From NCBI GenBank assembly GCA_913020045.1, contig CAJWBE010000014.1, positions 18,276 through 82,275 on the forward strand: a stretch of DNA of 64,000 bases, given 5' to 3'. The notes beneath the pieces were generated by a model. The model searched no databases, was not told the DNA's origin, and saw nothing but the letters and a program-made list of their open reading frames with translations. The first letter of the stretch is position 1. The number at the start of each line of letters is the position of its first letter. The position numbers and the translations under genes are program-made. The DNA is from an uncultured Oleiphilus sp. (GTDB lineage: Bacteria; Pseudomonadota; Gammaproteobacteria; Pseudomonadales; Oleiphilaceae). Below, piece after piece: positions 36,701 through 45,932 of the stretch.

Positions 36701-38733
36701 AAAGTTAGTGTAGGCGTCGTGAGATCGATTTCAAGCTCTGACGCGGTGGTATCGGAAGAAGATTGAGCTGCACTGTCGGTAATGGTGGCGGTCACAGAAT
36801 AACTACCTTCCAATAATGCATTTACGTTGGGGATTGTTAACGACCAAGCTGAGCCGCTATTACTAAGATTACCATCCCCGTTGGTATAGAGTTGCCCGCC
36901 AACTTGAACCGTGAATGTGGCGCCTGCAAATAGGCTAACGGTGCCGGTAATTGTTGGGGTAGCCAAATTAGATAATTGGCTGGTGACAGTCGGTCGCGTT
37001 ACAAATGAAACCATCTCGGTATCGCTCATCGCAACGGAGTTAAGGGTACCGCTGATCGTGGCTGAGCTGGCTGAACTGGTGGATTGCAGGGTCGCGGTGT
37101 AGCTGCCGTCTAGATTGTCGGTGACGCTGCTTAGCGAGCCAGATGTCGCATTTAACACTACGGTATCGCCGCCGGTAATCAAAATATTGCCATTGGCGTC
37201 GAATGTTTGGATGGTCAGCGTGCTGACGGTTGCGGCATCGGCAATGATGGTAGGAAGGTTGGCAGAGAGTGTTGTATTGGCCGCATCGGCGGTCCCAACA
37301 ACGAAATTGACGACGGCATTGTCGACGATCGAAAAGCCATTCAAGGTGCCGGTAATCGTCGCGCTACCGAGCGTAATTGGCGCGGTTAGCGTTGCCGTAT
37401 ACCGTCCATCGCCTAGGTCAGTGACCCCAGTGAGCGTTCCATTGGTAGACGACAGAACAACAATGTCGCCGCCAGTGATGAGAGCGTTTCCATTTACGTC
37501 GACCGTTTGAACTGTCACGAGGGTATTGGCGATGCCATTTGCGACTAGGGATGAATCCGCTGGCGTGATGGTGGTCGTGCCGGTGTTGGCTGTGCCTGGC
37601 ACGAATTGAACCGTGGCGGTGTCAGTGACGTTATTACCATCAATGGTTGCGCTGACGGTGGCGGTTCCCGCGGTGGTAGGGGCAAATAAAACCGCGGTGT
37701 AAGTGCCATTTAACTGGTCTGTGGTGCTGGTTATCGAGCCGAAATCGGTCGAAAGCACAACGGTTTGCCCACTGACAGCGGTGTTGTTTGAGCCGACATC
37801 TATCCCTTGTAAGGTGATAAGAGTCGAGGTGCTGCCGTCAGCAAGAATGGATGGGCTAGCGCTGGAGATGGTTGAAAAGCCCGTTGCAGCAGGTAGGTTT
37901 GGCCCTACATTTTGTACATGCAGGAACGGGTACTCGAGATAGTTCTGTTGCACATACGTGCCGCCATCGTCATAGAATAAATGCGCTTGTAGCGTATAGA
38001 TACCTCCGGCGTTGGTATTGGTATAGACCGGGTTATAGGTGCGCACAAAACTATCGCCGGCGTTCGCGGCGACATCTTGTATTAGGCTTGAAACGTTGTT
38101 GGCATTGGAATCAATAATGCCAACTTCAATGCGAAAACTACCGGTCGTAGTGATATCAAAGTCAATGGTGGCGTCCATGGTGACGGTGGTGCCAGCGACT
38201 GCATAGTTCGTAATGTCTAAATCGTTCAGGTCTGCATGCTCCTCGGACCCTCCATCGATTAATAGCTGCCCGAGATTAATGGTGAGAGTGCGGCCGCCGG
38301 GCGCGCTGATTTCGACCAAGTTTGCGCCTGCTAGCACGTCGCCCGTATCGACGACAAAGGCAGAGGTAGTGGTTTGGTTGTCTTGGCCGCCCATGGTGCC
38401 GACTAGATTACTATTCAGGAATACGGAGCTGTTCTCGCCGCTTTCTTCATCGACGTCGAAGGCATTAATACTGAGAATGGCGCTGGTGCTGGGTAAAGCG
38501 CCGCTAACGAATATATCAAATTCAACGGGATGAATGCCGTCACCATTTGAAATTTCGAGGCCCATGTCATTGTCGGCAATACCGTTGCCGTCGTTATCAT
38601 TGTTGTCGGCGCTGGTGACATAGGTGTCGCCCGCGAAAGTGCTAACGCTCAAAAGTGAAACGATAAAAAAGGTGCAGAAGTACAGGAAACACTTCGTCAG
38701 GGGGGGTTGTGGTGTTCGGTTTGTTTTTAGCAT
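33763..38733 (-). CDS. Giant secreted protein: invasin-like Ig repeats, thrombospondin type 3 repeats, C-terminal outer-membrane barrel
   Basis: A 1656-aa protein with a signal peptide (about 1-34, ending STFA). Regions in order: an N-terminal beta-rich domain; three Ig-like Big/invasin repeats at about 280-590 (each with a LVTVQT.D.NG-like core); further beta domains with two cysteines; and a calcium-binding thrombospondin type 3 array at about 780-1345 with many DxDxDGxxD units. Near 1352 comes LPPWLLMLILATGALFRAKR, like a GlyGly-CTERM-type sorting tail, then a second signal-like stretch ending TPEASAD at about 1395. An OmpA-like eight-strand barrel follows (about 1400-1590), and a last D-rich repeat near 1614 ends without an OmpA peptidoglycan domain. 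It is probably a surface adhesin or stalk. Confidence 0.8.
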   Translation of the reverse strand: MLKTNRTPQPPLTKCFLYFCTFFIVSLLSVSTFAGDTYVTSADNNDNDGNGIADNDMGLEISNGDGIHPVEFDIFVSGALPSTSAILSINAFDVDEESGENSSVFLNSNLVGTMGGQDNQTTTSAFVVDTGDVLAGANLVEISAPGGRTLTINLGQLLIDGGSEEHADLNDLDITNYAVAGTTVTMDATIDFDITTTGSFRIEVGIIDSNANNVSSLIQDVAANAGDSFVRTYNPVYTNTNAGGIYTLQAHLFYDDGGTYVQQNYLEYPFLHVQNVGPNLPAATGFSTISSASPSILADGSTSTLITLQGIDVGSNNTAVSGQTVVLSTDFGSITSTTDQLNGTYTAVLFAPTTAGTATVSATIDGNNVTDTATVQFVPGTANTGTTTITPADSSLVANGIANTLVTVQTVDVNGNALITGGDIVVLSSTNGTLTGVTDLGDGRYTATLTAPITLGSATITGTLNGFSIVDNAVVNFVVGTADAANTTLSANLPTIIADAATVSTLTIQTFDANGNILITGGDTVVLNATSGSLSSVTDNLDGSYTATLQSTSSASSATISGTLNSVAMSDTEMVSFVTRPTVTSQLSNLATPTITGTVSLFAGATFTVQVGGQLYTNGDGNLSNSGSAWSLTIPNVNALLEGSYSVTATITDSAAQSSSDTTASELEIDLTTPTLTFASLPSPGSTNVPNYVVSGSCSEIGATIDLSVTDTSTASETATGLSCTDNGSGSGIFSATFDLSTLLDSVLTIQGDIEDDATNQSTSFLLVTKNACIPDDTVAICDTDLDGIPNGIELAAGTSPLLNDSDSDGIPDNVELGSDPSNPADFDRDGLIDALDNDSDNDLIPDAAEAGLSPANPRDTDGDGIVDYLDRDSDNDDIPDALEYAVIDIDPDLDGAANYIDLDSDGDGIPDTLENGFTLHSDADNDQIDDAFDFDLIADADMLDARTDGIADDASLLDTDNDNQYDPYDRDADNDGMSDTIESALDIALDGDADGIIDYFDKDASGGPDNNSDGVDDLVSILDSDNDGADNYVDLDSDNDSQSDVWEAPGADTSPEDSIIDNASTAQGSILIPADSDGDGIADYLDIESNNALNNLIGPFDIAANTDALTLDANNDGIVDDDTDTDGDGIPDTVDESRFRFGSALDPDADGFHNKLDLDDDNDGILDTEESEGTIDTDGDTWADSEDLDSDNDGLADVIESGADVLDANNDGFIDSLTDANNDGLHDGIALTSRPRNTDGDSRADFRDLDADGDDLFDLFEAVAPGTYSSVVDMDNDGRVDLLSASLGRPTSMFSGVDSDADGSPDHADPDSDNDGYDDGQENGDFNNDGINDRVQQATDKIDTVISGAGALPPWLLMLILATGALFRAKRTARSSLQSALLAVVFISAVSTPEASADSRRCAQTLQSTYGSYFNGCGFVSFGLGMSKVEPEGTNSGWTTDSSTSYAALTSIGWHMTPHTFVELGYAYLGEAELGNASPVLDQEVDAAISYKAPFLMAGYWLRSEAKPFNAFVKLGAAKTTSSANDSRINVEEQSTTTFALGAGVQYRFSDSPWYTNFEYNSFAKDAASFGFHIGRYFGGSTPPKLNPTPGKKRFENRYSQPVDMDTRFNDDDGDSITNDLDQCPHTIKGAKVNQVGCCSEENGCEVLFQDKESP

Positions 38734-38847
38734 TATCGATTATATATCCCTTACAGCTGTGCAACTTGTATCGGCTGATGTTAAGGAAAATGCAGTGCAA
38801 AAAAAATGGCCCGCGTTTTTCGTGTTGCGGGCCATCGATTGCTGTGC

Positions 38848-41778
38848 CTAGTAGTGCGGGAAAAACTCGCGTTGTTGCTCTGGTATTGCCGCGGGGGAGG
38901 TAAAGCCTTCTGGCGTTTTGGCTGCCTCCGTTTCTGTAGCCGCGGTGGTATAGACCAGCAGCCTGTTGCCTTTATTTTCGAGTAGGCTCGTATAGAAACT
39001 TTTGAGTGCTGCATGGTCAATGGCGGTAATTTGTTTAATCAGTTGTTCTCGGGTGTCGAACGCGTTGTTGCCTCGATCAATTTCTCTCCAGTAACGACCG
39101 GAGCGCTGATAGAGATTATTGTCTTGCTCACTCAAGCGACTGACTAAGGAGGCTTTAAAGCGCTCAAGCGCGTCGCTTTCCATGGTGTTAATAGTTTGTG
39201 CTTCCGCGGCAAGAAACGTATCCGTCTCTTGCGCTAAGGTGTCGCCGTTAACTTTGGGTGACTGCACAATAAAAGCCATGCCGGGCGCCTCCAATGCAGG
39301 GTAATAGGTGGCGAAAACCACATATCCTAGTTGTTTCTCAGTCCTGATTTGGCCGTAATAATCGGACGAAAGAATTTGCGATAAAAGCATGAAGCGAGCT
39401 TTTTCAGCAGTATCGCGGCTGTTGCCCTGCAATAAGTAGACAAAACCTGTGTCGGGGTGTTCGACCGTAACCGGTGCGAATAAGGGGCTTGATGCGCCAA
39501 TATTCAGTACTTGAGGACGCTCAACTTTTTCAGATTTGATGTTCGTCAGCAATGCGTCTTGTATTTGTTGACCAAGCGCCGCGCTTTGTTTTTGGTTCAC
39601 ATTACCATGACTGAGAATAGCGATATCTAAGGTTTTGAAAAACCGCTCTCGAAACGATTCAGTAGCGGCGAGAGTCGCTTTGTTGACGGCGATGAGGCGC
39701 TCATCTGGTGACCACGATGGTGATAATAAGGTGCGTTGGCTCGCCGCAATCGCCTGTTCAAAGGGCTTTTTCTTTTTCTCATTGTCGATGGCGCGCTGCA
39801 TGCGCTCTTTAACGATTCCGAAACGCTCTTGCTTCAGCTCGGCCTGCTTGAGTGTCGATAATATGCTTTCTAGTAGTATGGGTTGCTTGTCGTTGTAGCC
39901 ACTAATTTTGAGCGTGATGCCGCGAACATGATTGTACAATTCATAGTTTAAGCCTGCGAGATAAGCAGGGTAGCTGAATTCGTTTAGTGCGTCTTTCAAG
40001 AGAGATACCATGATTTCAGTTTGAATCAGAGTATCGGCACTTAGCATGGCTTCGGGCGATCGCAGGGTAACAAACAGGTTGGCCTTAGGGGTTCCGAAAC
40101 TGGTATCTGTGGCATGCCAGATTTCAAGCCCTTTAGAATTAAGGATCTGCGATGGCACCGCCTCAGCGATACTCTCTAACAACTTAGTGTTTTCCGGAAT
40201 AAATTTGTTTGGCGCAGGCAGGGCTAGACGCGCATCTGCTTTGGGCGTTGATAGCTGCTCGACGAGTTTCTCGTCTATTTTGTTAATCGAGTAGGGCGCC
40301 TCATACCATTCTGTTTTGTGCGTGCCCTTGATGGACTTCGCTTTAGCTGAGACCAGCATATTGTCAGGACGAAGGTTGTTTAGATAGCCGGTATAAAGCT
40401 CTTCATCAAAGCTTGTCAAGTTATAGGGTTCGAACAGCACCTGTTCTGGGGGAGTGTCTTGCAATGCTCCCGAGAGGGCACGCACATAGTGGGCGGGATC
40501 TGACTTTTCTTGATAGCCAAACCCTATCTCTAGCATCTTTTTCTGCTCATCGAAGTAGATTTTCTTCAGGCCGTTCTGTTTTATCAGCGCAATATATGCA
40601 AATAGTTTCTCTAATATCTCGTCCTGAGATTGCCAGCCTTTTTGGGTAAGGCTCATGCTGACCATGAAAATAGCATTCTCTTGCGTATCGAATTGGCTGC
40701 CGGCTGACAGCGAGTCAACTAGCTCATCTTCTTTCAGCGCAGACAGCAAACTACCTTGGCCTTCGTGGCCGATCAAATTAGCTAAATAAGAAACCGGCTG
40801 CGAGTCTTTGTAGGCGGATGGAGACGGAATCGGGAAACCAATGCTTAGCGAACGCGTATCTTTGATCGATTGAACTTCTAGACGGGCCGGTAAAAACTCT
40901 TCAGCAAAGAAGTCTTGTTTGATGGCTGAACGTTTAAGTGAGCGGTTTTTGATCGGGGTGAATCGCTTCTTTACCCAGTCTTCTAGTTGATCGAGAGGCT
41001 CTTTACCCAATACAACCAGTTTCATGGTATTGGCGGAGTAATACTGCTCGTAGAACTTTAGCAATGCATCCCGCAGTGACAGCTCCTTGCTGTCCTTAAG
41101 TGTTTGCAAGTTACCAACGGCAAAGCGTCTATAAGGGTGGTTAGCGTCTAGCGTTGCTTTTAGCGCTGAGAAATATCGTCGACCATCATCTTTTAGTTTC
41201 GAGCTGAACTCTGAATGCACGGCATTGACTTCTCGTCCGACATATTCTGCATTAAATAAAGGCGCAATAAACTGTTGAGAGAAGCGGTCGAGTGCCGCGT
41301 CTAAGTGATCTGCATTGATATCAAAGAAATAGTTAGTGTGTTCTGACGAGGTAAATGCATTGTGTCCGCCGCCATGCTCGCTAATAAACTTTTGATAAGC
41401 GTCGGCGTCAGGGTATTTGCTCGTTCCCAAAAACAACATGTGTTCTAAAAAGTGCGCGAGGCCGGGGAGCGTGTCTGGGTCATTCGCACTGCCAACGTAA
41501 ACATCCATTGACGCTGCTGCTTTGTCGCTTGTTGGATCCGAGATGAGCATGACCTCTAACTCATTCTCAAGAACGAGGGCGCGGTAGTGTCGCGTGTCAT
41601 TTGGACTTTTGATTATTGTGCTCAGGTCAGGGTTAGCCGACACGTCTTCTTGCTGGACTTGGGGGGTATCATCTGAGCAGCCAATCAATATGGCTATCAG
41701 GGTCACAAAGAACAAGCGCACTAAGGTCGTAATCGAATACACAGAATCGTTTCCTGATCGTTTTGAGAGGGTATGCAT
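38848..41778 (-). CDS. M16 family zinc metalloprotease, lipoprotein (pitrilysin/protease III-like)
   Basis: About 976 aa from ATG 41778; an in-frame TTG at 41805 would add nine residues. The N-terminus has a lipoprotein signal ending LIAILIGCSDD, so the protease is probably membrane-anchored in the envelope. The inverted zinc motif HFLEH is at residues 109-113 and the third ligand is E190 in AVHSEF, matching PtrA spacing (E. coli H88-H92, E169). Four homologous M16 domains are expected at this length, with the later ones degenerate. ATG has no strong Shine-Dalgarno. It probably degrades peptides in the periplasm. It follows the giant surface-protein gene's upstream side on the same strand, with a 114-bp gap. 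Confidence 0.9.
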   Translation of the reverse strand: MHTLSKRSGNDSVYSITTLVRLFFVTLIAILIGCSDDTPQVQQEDVSANPDLSTIIKSPNDTRHYRALVLENELEVMLISDPTSDKAAASMDVYVGSANDPDTLPGLAHFLEHMLFLGTSKYPDADAYQKFISEHGGGHNAFTSSEHTNYFFDINADHLDAALDRFSQQFIAPLFNAEYVGREVNAVHSEFSSKLKDDGRRYFSALKATLDANHPYRRFAVGNLQTLKDSKELSLRDALLKFYEQYYSANTMKLVVLGKEPLDQLEDWVKKRFTPIKNRSLKRSAIKQDFFAEEFLPARLEVQSIKDTRSLSIGFPIPSPSAYKDSQPVSYLANLIGHEGQGSLLSALKEDELVDSLSAGSQFDTQENAIFMVSMSLTQKGWQSQDEILEKLFAYIALIKQNGLKKIYFDEQKKMLEIGFGYQEKSDPAHYVRALSGALQDTPPEQVLFEPYNLTSFDEELYTGYLNNLRPDNMLVSAKAKSIKGTHKTEWYEAPYSINKIDEKLVEQLSTPKADARLALPAPNKFIPENTKLLESIAEAVPSQILNSKGLEIWHATDTSFGTPKANLFVTLRSPEAMLSADTLIQTEIMVSLLKDALNEFSYPAYLAGLNYELYNHVRGITLKISGYNDKQPILLESILSTLKQAELKQERFGIVKERMQRAIDNEKKKKPFEQAIAASQRTLLSPSWSPDERLIAVNKATLAATESFRERFFKTLDIAILSHGNVNQKQSAALGQQIQDALLTNIKSEKVERPQVLNIGASSPLFAPVTVEHPDTGFVYLLQGNSRDTAEKARFMLLSQILSSDYYGQIRTEKQLGYVVFATYYPALEAPGMAFIVQSPKVNGDTLAQETDTFLAAEAQTINTMESDALERFKASLVSRLSEQDNNLYQRSGRYWREIDRGNNAFDTREQLIKQITAIDHAALKSFYTSLLENKGNRLLVYTTAATETEAAKTPEGFTSPAAIPEQQREFFPHY

Positions 41779-42154
41779 TATTGGTAGCGAGCAACGAGGG
41801 TGCAAGTTAATTGAGCGTTAGTCAGTGAAAGGTGAGATTTGGTTCAATTTTTTTGATTAGGTGAGACTTTAAATAAGAGTTGTTGCTCTAGCACGGTGTG
41901 AACTATATTTTTGTCCTCTTAACTAGGGTAGATTATTCAAGTTGGTATTTGGGTCCCAAGATGATTGATTGCCATTCACTATTCTGACTCTATACTGCTT
42001 GAAGGGCGGCGAGTGAAAGCGCTGTCATTCTGCCTTATTTTGACGGTTTAGAAGTAAATAAAAAAAACGCGGAACGTTCATTTCATGAGTCGTCAGGTAT
42101 TTTCCAAAATTAAATAATAGGAATGCCTGCGGATATTCGATAGGGGTGTAATAC
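41779..42154. promoter_or_regulatory. Divergent region between the M16 protease and fatty acyl-CoA reductase genes
   Basis: About 376 bp with no gene. Notable items are a poly-A stretch near 42059, GAACGTTC (a perfect 8-bp palindrome) at about 42072, and GATAGGGGTGTAATAC just before the reductase ATG, which supplies a GGGG ribosome-binding site. No confident -35/-10 pair was assigned and no fatty-acid regulator site of the FadR or PsrA type was recognised. Confidence 0.4.
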
Positions 42155-44143
42155 ATGAGCTATTTTGTTACTGGTGGTACCGGTTTTATCGGCCGTTATT
42201 TGGTCGAAAAACTTTTGGGTCGAGGCGAAACGATATATTTGTTGATGCAAGAAAAGAGCATGGAGCGTTATGAGGCTCTGCTTGAAAAGTTGGGCGCTAG
42301 CAAAGACGACATTGTGGCGATCACCGGCACGTTAACAGAACCAAATCTAGGCATTTCAGCTGCCGACTTGAAGAAGCTGAAGGGCAAGGTCGATCACTTC
42401 TATCACCTGGCAGCCATCTATGACCTCTCTGCCAGCGCAGAGATTCAACAGGCGGTAAATGTTGAAGGGACTCGAAACGCAGTCAATGCAGCCGAAGCGA
42501 TGAAAGCCGGTTGCTTCCATCAAGTCAGCTCGATTGCTGCGGCAGGCCTTTATAAAGGCACCTTCCGCGAAGATATGTTTAAAGAAGCGACAAAACTCGA
42601 CAACCCTTATTTGTTGACCAAACACGAATCTGAAAAGTTAGTGCGTGAAGAATGTAAAATTCCATTTCGCATATACCGCCCAGGTATGGTGGTCGGTCAT
42701 TCTAAGACTGGCGAAATTGATAAGATCGACGGGCCTTACTACTTCTTTAAAATGCTGCAGAAAGTTCGTGGTGCATTACCACAATGGATGCCAACCATCG
42801 GTATCGAAGGCGGTCGCTTGAATATTGTTCCGGTAGATTTTATCGCCGATGCGATTGATTTTATCTCACATGCACCGGGCGAAGATGGTGGTTGTTTCCA
42901 CCTGACTGATCCAGATCCGCACAAAGTCGGCGAAGTCATCAATATCTTTGCTGATGCAGGTCATGCCCCTAAAATGACGATGCGTATTGATTCGCGAATG
43001 TTTGGTTTTGTACCTCCAATGATTCGCAATGGCTTGAAGAGCTTGCCACCAGTGAAACGTATCACGGGTGCTTTGTTGACTGACTTTGGTATTCCAAACT
43101 CAGCGATGGAATTTATTAACTACCCGACGCGTTTTGATTCTCGCGAGACGGAACGTGTGCTGAAAGACTCCGGTATTGAAGTACCTCGTTTAGAAAGCTA
43201 CGCCCCAGCAATCTGGGATTACTGGGAGCGAAATCTCGATCCTGATCTGCATAAAGATCGCTCACTAGCTGGCACGGTGGCAGGAAAAGTGTGTGTTATC
43301 ACTGGTGCCACGTCAGGTATTGGTTTAGCGACAGCAAAACAGCTAGGTGCTGCAGGCGCTATTGTCTGTATCGCTGCCCGAACGCAAGAAACGCTGGATG
43401 AAGTGAAATATGAACTAGATGCAGCGGGTGGCAATATCCACGCTTACCGTTGCGATTTCGCCAATATGGAAGACTGCGATGTCTTCGTTAAGGCAGTGCT
43501 AGACGATCATGGTCACGTCGACTATTTGGTTAACAATGCGGGCCGTTCGATTCGTCGATCAGTTAACTTATCGTTTGATCGTTTCCACGATTTTGAGCGT
43601 ACTATGCAGCTAAACTACTTTGGCTCATTACGCCTAATTATGGGCTTTGCTCCGTCAATGCTTGAGCGTAAACGTGGTCATATTGTGAATATTTCATCGA
43701 TTGGAGTGTTGACCAACGCTCCTCGCTTCTCAGCGTATGTCGCGTCTAAGTCAGCCTTAGATTCTTTCTCACGCTGTGCAGCGGCCGAATTTTCTGACAG
43801 CAACGTTACATTCACGACAATTAATATGCCATTGGTTCGTACGCCGATGATTGGGCCTACTAAGCTCTATGATTCTGTGCCTACCTTGTCACCGGATGAA
43901 GCGGCAGATCTAATTGCAGAAGCCATTGTTCATCGACCTAAGCGAATTGCAACACGACTCGGAACGTTTGCCTCAGTTTTGCACTCTCTCGTGCCAAAAG
44001 TCGGTGAGATTGTGATGAACACGGGTTACAAAATGTTCCCGGACTCAGATGCAGCTCAAGGCAAGCAGAATGCTCCAGAAAAACCAAAAGTTTCGACTGA
44101 GCAGGTAGCGTTTGCAGCGATCATGAGCGGTATTCACTGGTAG
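42155..44143 (+). CDS. Alcohol-forming fatty acyl-CoA reductase (Marinobacter wax-ester type)
   Basis: A 662-aa two-domain reductase that matches, in layout and in many stretches as I remember them, the 661-aa Marinobacter fatty acyl-CoA reductase, which takes acyl-CoA or acyl-ACP to fatty alcohol with NADPH. The N-terminal extended SDR domain has GGTGFIG at 7-13 and Y152xxxK156 (YLLTK). The C-terminal classical SDR domain has TGATSGIG at 383-390, NNAG at 460-463 and Y528xxxK532 (YVASK). It ends in MSGIHW. In Marinobacter the fatty alcohol feeds wax ester synthesis; no wax synthase gene is in this window. A strong terminator follows. It is monocistronic. Confidence 0.93.
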   Translation: MSYFVTGGTGFIGRYLVEKLLGRGETIYLLMQEKSMERYEALLEKLGASKDDIVAITGTLTEPNLGISAADLKKLKGKVDHFYHLAAIYDLSASAEIQQAVNVEGTRNAVNAAEAMKAGCFHQVSSIAAAGLYKGTFREDMFKEATKLDNPYLLTKHESEKLVREECKIPFRIYRPGMVVGHSKTGEIDKIDGPYYFFKMLQKVRGALPQWMPTIGIEGGRLNIVPVDFIADAIDFISHAPGEDGGCFHLTDPDPHKVGEVINIFADAGHAPKMTMRIDSRMFGFVPPMIRNGLKSLPPVKRITGALLTDFGIPNSAMEFINYPTRFDSRETERVLKDSGIEVPRLESYAPAIWDYWERNLDPDLHKDRSLAGTVAGKVCVITGATSGIGLATAKQLGAAGAIVCIAARTQETLDEVKYELDAAGGNIHAYRCDFANMEDCDVFVKAVLDDHGHVDYLVNNAGRSIRRSVNLSFDRFHDFERTMQLNYFGSLRLIMGFAPSMLERKRGHIVNISSIGVLTNAPRFSAYVASKSALDSFSRCAAAEFSDSNVTFTTINMPLVRTPMIGPTKLYDSVPTLSPDEAADLIAEAIVHRPKRIATRLGTFASVLHSLVPKVGEIVMNTGYKMFPDSDAAQGKQNAPEKPKVSTEQVAFAAIMSGIHW

Positions 44144-44163
44144 TGAATCAGCGCTGATTAATC

Positions 44164-44190
44164 AAAAGGGCCTCGAAAGAGGCCTTTTTT
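44164..44190 (+). terminator. Rho-independent terminator of the acyl-CoA reductase gene
   Basis: AAAAGGGCCTC and GAGGCCTTTTTT form a strong GC stem with a GAAA tetraloop and a T-run, 20 bp after the stop. Confidence 0.9.
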
Positions 44191-44383
44191 GTTTAGGCTT
44201 GCCCTTGAAGTTAATAGTGTTCGCCTATAGATAGGATTAGGAATTTCAATCGCATCGCGGTAGCGGAGTGTTAAACGGAACGGATACACTATCGCGTCGA
44301 TATTTTGTGTCCCCCAAGATTCAATTAAAAATTATAAGTAGGGCGATGTGTGCCCTGCGTCAAATCCCCAAAGGAGAACAAGA

Positions 44384-44986
44384 ATGAGCGTATTAGTAGG
44401 TAAGCAAGCCCCAGATTTTACGGTTCCAGCAGTATTGGCAGATGGTCAGATTGTTGATGAGTTGACGCTTTCAGAAGTGATTAAAGGTAAGTACGGTTTG
44501 ATCTTCTTCTACCCATTGGATTTCACCTTTGTTTGTCCGTCAGAGTTGATCGCGCTTGACCACCGTATGGCTGATTTTAAAGAACGTGGCGTTGAAGTGA
44601 TCGGTGTTTCTATTGATTCTCACTTCACTCACAATGCGTGGAGAAATACGCCAGTAAACGAAGGTGGTATTGGTCAAGTAGGTTACACGCTAGCGGCTGA
44701 TATGAACCACGATATCTGTAAAGCATACGACGTTGAGTCTGACGGTGGTGTTGCTTTCCGTGGTGCGTTCTTAATCGACAAAGAAGGCCAAGTGCGTTCA
44801 CAAATCGTGAATGACTTGCCACTAGGCCGTAACATGGACGAGTTGATTCGTCTGGTTGATGCGCTTCAATTCCACGAAGAGCACGGTGAAGTTTGCCCTG
44901 CTGGCTGGAACAAAGGCGACAAGGGTATGGACGCTTCTCCAGATGGTGTTGCTAAGTATCTGTCTGAAAATGCTGAAGGCCTATAA
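44384..44986 (+). CDS. Typical 2-Cys peroxiredoxin (AhpC/TSA family)
   Basis: A 200-aa thiol peroxidase that reduces hydrogen peroxide and organic peroxides. The peroxidatic cysteine is C51 in FTFVCPSE, and the resolving cysteine is C171 in HGEVCPAGW, which defines a typical 2-Cys dimer. The start is ATG 44384, set by AAGGAG at 44371-44376; the frame is open 36 bp further up but nothing there looks coding. A strong terminator follows. It lies next to rnt and motY, as I recall for a peroxidase gene in Pseudomonas. The likely reductant (AhpF or thioredoxin) is not in the window. Confidence 0.94.
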   Translation: MSVLVGKQAPDFTVPAVLADGQIVDELTLSEVIKGKYGLIFFYPLDFTFVCPSELIALDHRMADFKERGVEVIGVSIDSHFTHNAWRNTPVNEGGIGQVGYTLAADMNHDICKAYDVESDGGVAFRGAFLIDKEGQVRSQIVNDLPLGRNMDELIRLVDALQFHEEHGEVCPAGWNKGDKGMDASPDGVAKYLSENAEGL

Positions 44987-45036
44987 GCCTAGCGCTTATG
45001 CATTGAATGTTAGATAAAGAAAACTTATCTAAATAG

Positions 45037-45060
45037 AAAAGGGGCGTTAGCCCCTTTTTT
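45037..45060 (+). terminator. Rho-independent terminator of the peroxiredoxin gene
   Basis: AAAAGGGGC and GCCCCTTTTTT form the stem with a GTTA loop and a T-run. A second dyad, TTAGATAA/TTATCTAA, sits just before it at 45010-45033. Confidence 0.9.
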
Positions 45061-45120
45061 GTGTCTGTCGTTTACTCACTTTTGCATCTGTTTTCGTGTA
45101 TGACTTGTTTCTCTAAATGC

Positions 45121-45786
45121 TTAGTCGTCGTGATCACTGTAGTCATGGGCTAAGGGCCAGCCACCTAAATGCTGCCATTTATTGATAATACGGCAAAATA
45201 GTTCAGCTGTTTTTTCAGTATCATATTTGGCCGAATGCGCTGCTTTCCCATCAAAGTCCATCCCAGCCGTTGCGCAGGCTTTTGCCAGCACGGTTTGACC
45301 AAAGGCTAATGCTGACAGGGTGACGGTGTCGAAACTGGAAAACGGATGAAAGGGATTACGTTTGATACCAGTACGTTCCGCCGCTGCGAATACAAAGTTG
45401 TGATCAAATGACGCGTTGTGCCCGACTAAAATGGCACGGGTGCAGCCTGTTTCTTTAATCGCTTTTCGAATGGGGGTGAAAATATGGTCAAGTGCCAGTT
45501 TCTCAGGTTGCGCATTTCGAAACGGGCTATTCGGGTCAATGCCCGTAAAATCTAGTGCAGACTGCTCTAGATTAGCTCCCCGAAAGGGTTCGACATTGCA
45601 GTGAACGGTTTCCTTCGAATAGAGCGTACCATCGGACTTTGCGCCAATAATAACCGCGGCTATTTCAAGGAGTGCGTCGGTCTGAGAGTTGAAACCGGCG
45701 GTTTCAACATCGACGACAACAGGAAGAAATCCCCGGAATCTAGTTTGGATGGCGTGAGATTTGCTTTTATCGCTGTGGTGGGGCAC
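45121..45786 (-). CDS. rnt: Ribonuclease T
   Basis: RNase T is a 3'-5' exoribonuclease of the DEDDh family that trims tRNA and other stable RNA ends. The 221-aa protein has [18 protein letters not shown] with acidic D26 and E28, SFDHNF (third D), and [14 protein letters not shown] with the catalytic H and last [10 protein letters not shown] and GGWPL match the RNase T family. It converges with the peroxiredoxin gene and diverges from motY. The order peroxiredoxin-rnt-motY-argG follows my memory of P. aeruginosa, but pyrC, which lies between rnt and motY there, is absent. Confidence 0.95.
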   Translation of the reverse strand: MPHHSDKSKSHAIQTRFRGFLPVVVDVETAGFNSQTDALLEIAAVIIGAKSDGTLYSKETVHCNVEPFRGANLEQSALDFTGIDPNSPFRNAQPEKLALDHIFTPIRKAIKETGCTRAILVGHNASFDHNFVFAAAERTGIKRNPFHPFSSFDTVTLSALAFGQTVLAKACATAGMDFDGKAAHSAKYDTEKTAELFCRIINKWQHLGGWPLAHDYSDHDD

Positions 45787-45932
45787 GTTTTGTCCTTATC
45801 AGCTTGTGGCGCTGGGTTACTTGCATGACTCGTGATGTAAAAAGCCTAGACGTCGGTAATGTCTTGCCGCCTTTGTGAGGAGGGTAAGATATCAGGAGAG
45901 CCTAAAGTTACTCAACGCCTGTTTAGTTATTT

